Assembly: GCA_021784995.1 (NCBI GenBank)
Contig: JAJYHA010000092.1
Location: 1 to 8,139, forward strand
Length of the DNA: 8,139 bases
Source of the DNA: Myxococcales bacterium
GTDB lineage: Bacteria; Myxococcota; Myxococcia; Myxococcales; Anaeromyxobacteraceae
Reading direction: 5' to 3'
Below, piece after piece: positions 7,668 to 8,139 of the stretch (its first letter is position 1; each line of letters starts with the position of its first letter). Both the position numbers and the translations under genes were made by a program. The notes under the pieces are model-generated. The model saw only the letters and a program-made list of their open reading frames with translations. It did not search any database and was not told the origin of the DNA.

Positions 7668-7673
7668 ATTCTA
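7668..7673 (-). promoter_or_regulatory. Candidate -10 box for rimI-pyrD
   Basis: TAGAAT on the minus strand is five of six to TATAAT and stands out in GC-rich DNA. I see no convincing -35 at the right distance (TCGCCC at 7691-7696). Transcription would start near 7661, about 69 bases before the rimI ATG, with the inverted repeat in the leader. Confidence 0.35.
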
Positions 7674-7713
7674 GTCACCGCTCCCCACCCGGGCGAGCGC
7701 GACCGCACTCGAT

Positions 7714-7741
7714 TTGACGCGCCCCGCCACGGCGTTACCTT
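7714..7741 (+). promoter_or_regulatory. Candidate promoter for dnaJ, giving a leaderless mRNA
   Basis: TTGACG (7714-7719) and TACCTT (7736-7741) are separated by 16 bases. A start about seven bases after the -10 falls on or beside the GTG at 7748, so the mRNA would have essentially no leader. The 20 bases before the GTG contain no purine-rich ribosome binding site, which agrees. Confidence 0.4.
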
Positions 7742-7747
7742 TGACGG

Positions 7748-8139
7748 GTGCCAGAGCGCGACCTCTACGACGTGCTGGGCGTCCCGCGCAGCGCGGCGGC
7801 CGATGACATCAAGAAGGCCTACCGCCGTCTGGCCAGGAAGTACCACCCGGACGTCAACCCCAACGACAAGAAGGCGGAGGAGAAGTTCAAGGAGGTGACG
7901 GCGGCCGCCGACGTCCTCCAGGACCCGAAGCGGCGGGCGCTCTACGACGAGTTCGGCGCCGACTCGCTCCGGGGCGGCTTCGACCCGGAGAAGGCCGAGG
8001 CCTACCGCCAGTCGCGGCGCCAGGGCGCACGGGCGGGCGGGATGCCCTTCGACTTCGGCGACTTCCAGGAGGTGCGGGTCGGCGACTACGGGACCTACGA
8101 CTTCGGCTCCATGTTCGAGGACCTCTTCGGCCGCGGCGC
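7748..8139 (+). CDS. DnaJ-family co-chaperone, 5' part
   Basis: The first 130 codons are present and the gene runs off the right edge. J-domain proteins bring substrates to DnaK (Hsp70) and stimulate its ATPase. The J domain covers about 4-70: [40 protein letters not shown] with the HPD triad at 33-35, then a helix III and [10 protein letters not shown]. After it lies a Gly/Phe/Asp-rich linker ([20 protein letters not shown]) ending [10 protein letters not shown], typical of the linker before the substrate-binding C-terminal domains in DnaJ and CbpA. Whether a zinc-finger region follows cannot be seen, so DnaJ and CbpA are not separated. Start: an in-frame TGA at 7742-7744 means GTG 7748 is the first possible start, and the next GTG (codon 9) lies inside the J domain. 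Confidence 0.92.
   Translation, partial: MPERDLYDVLGVPRSAAADDIKKAYRRLARKYHPDVNPNDKKAEEKFKEVTAAADVLQDPKRRALYDEFGADSLRGGFDPEKAEAYRQSRRQGARAGGMPFDFGDFQEVRVGDYGTYDFGSMFEDLFGRG

Overview
The window is very GC-rich with tightly packed genes. Gene content, codon choice (GC-ending codons, GTG/TTG starts) and protein character suggest a myxobacterium, most likely Anaeromyxobacter-like (Myxococcota). This is inference from family resemblance; no search was run. The first ~650 bases look different. They appear to come from another source, probably actinobacterial, joined inside a truncated glyQ, so the left end is best treated as a chimeric junction, most likely an assembly join near a contig end.

Layout, right to left, because nearly everything is on the minus strand. 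A 5' fragment of a DnaJ-type co-chaperone (7748-8139, plus) diverges from a rimI-pyrD pair (7592-5952): N-alpha-acetylation of ribosomal protein S18 and the quinone-linked step of pyrimidine synthesis. A candidate hairpin terminator lies behind pyrD. Next is a four-gene cluster: two small phasin-like proteins (5717-4889), a secreted lytic transglycosylase (4892-4131) and queE for 7-deazaguanine (queuosine) synthesis (4119-3487). Then comes a cluster of a six-TPR lipoprotein resembling Tgl/PilF (3381-2629), a RodZ-like helix-turn-helix membrane protein (2632-2150), recO (2146-1373) and the start of glyQ (1319 onward).

GlyQ is normal for about 226 residues. It then changes abruptly into a different protein family at about 638-662, loses its conserved C-terminal part, and reaches a TAG at 555. 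Beyond that TAG the same frame continues as an eIF-2B-like protein to 93, followed by an overlapping gene start running off the left edge. The expected partner glyS is absent because the join falls before it.

Genes within each cluster overlap by 4 bases or lie 3-53 bases apart, which suggests co-transcription. TTGACG -35-like boxes precede the phasin cluster, the TPR cluster and dnaJ; the dnaJ promoter would give a leaderless mRNA. I saw no CRISPR array, insertion sequence, tRNA, rRNA, prophage or defence genes. The window is mostly conserved housekeeping and envelope genes, and I do not see a new biological system in it. The most noteworthy signal is the glyQ junction.
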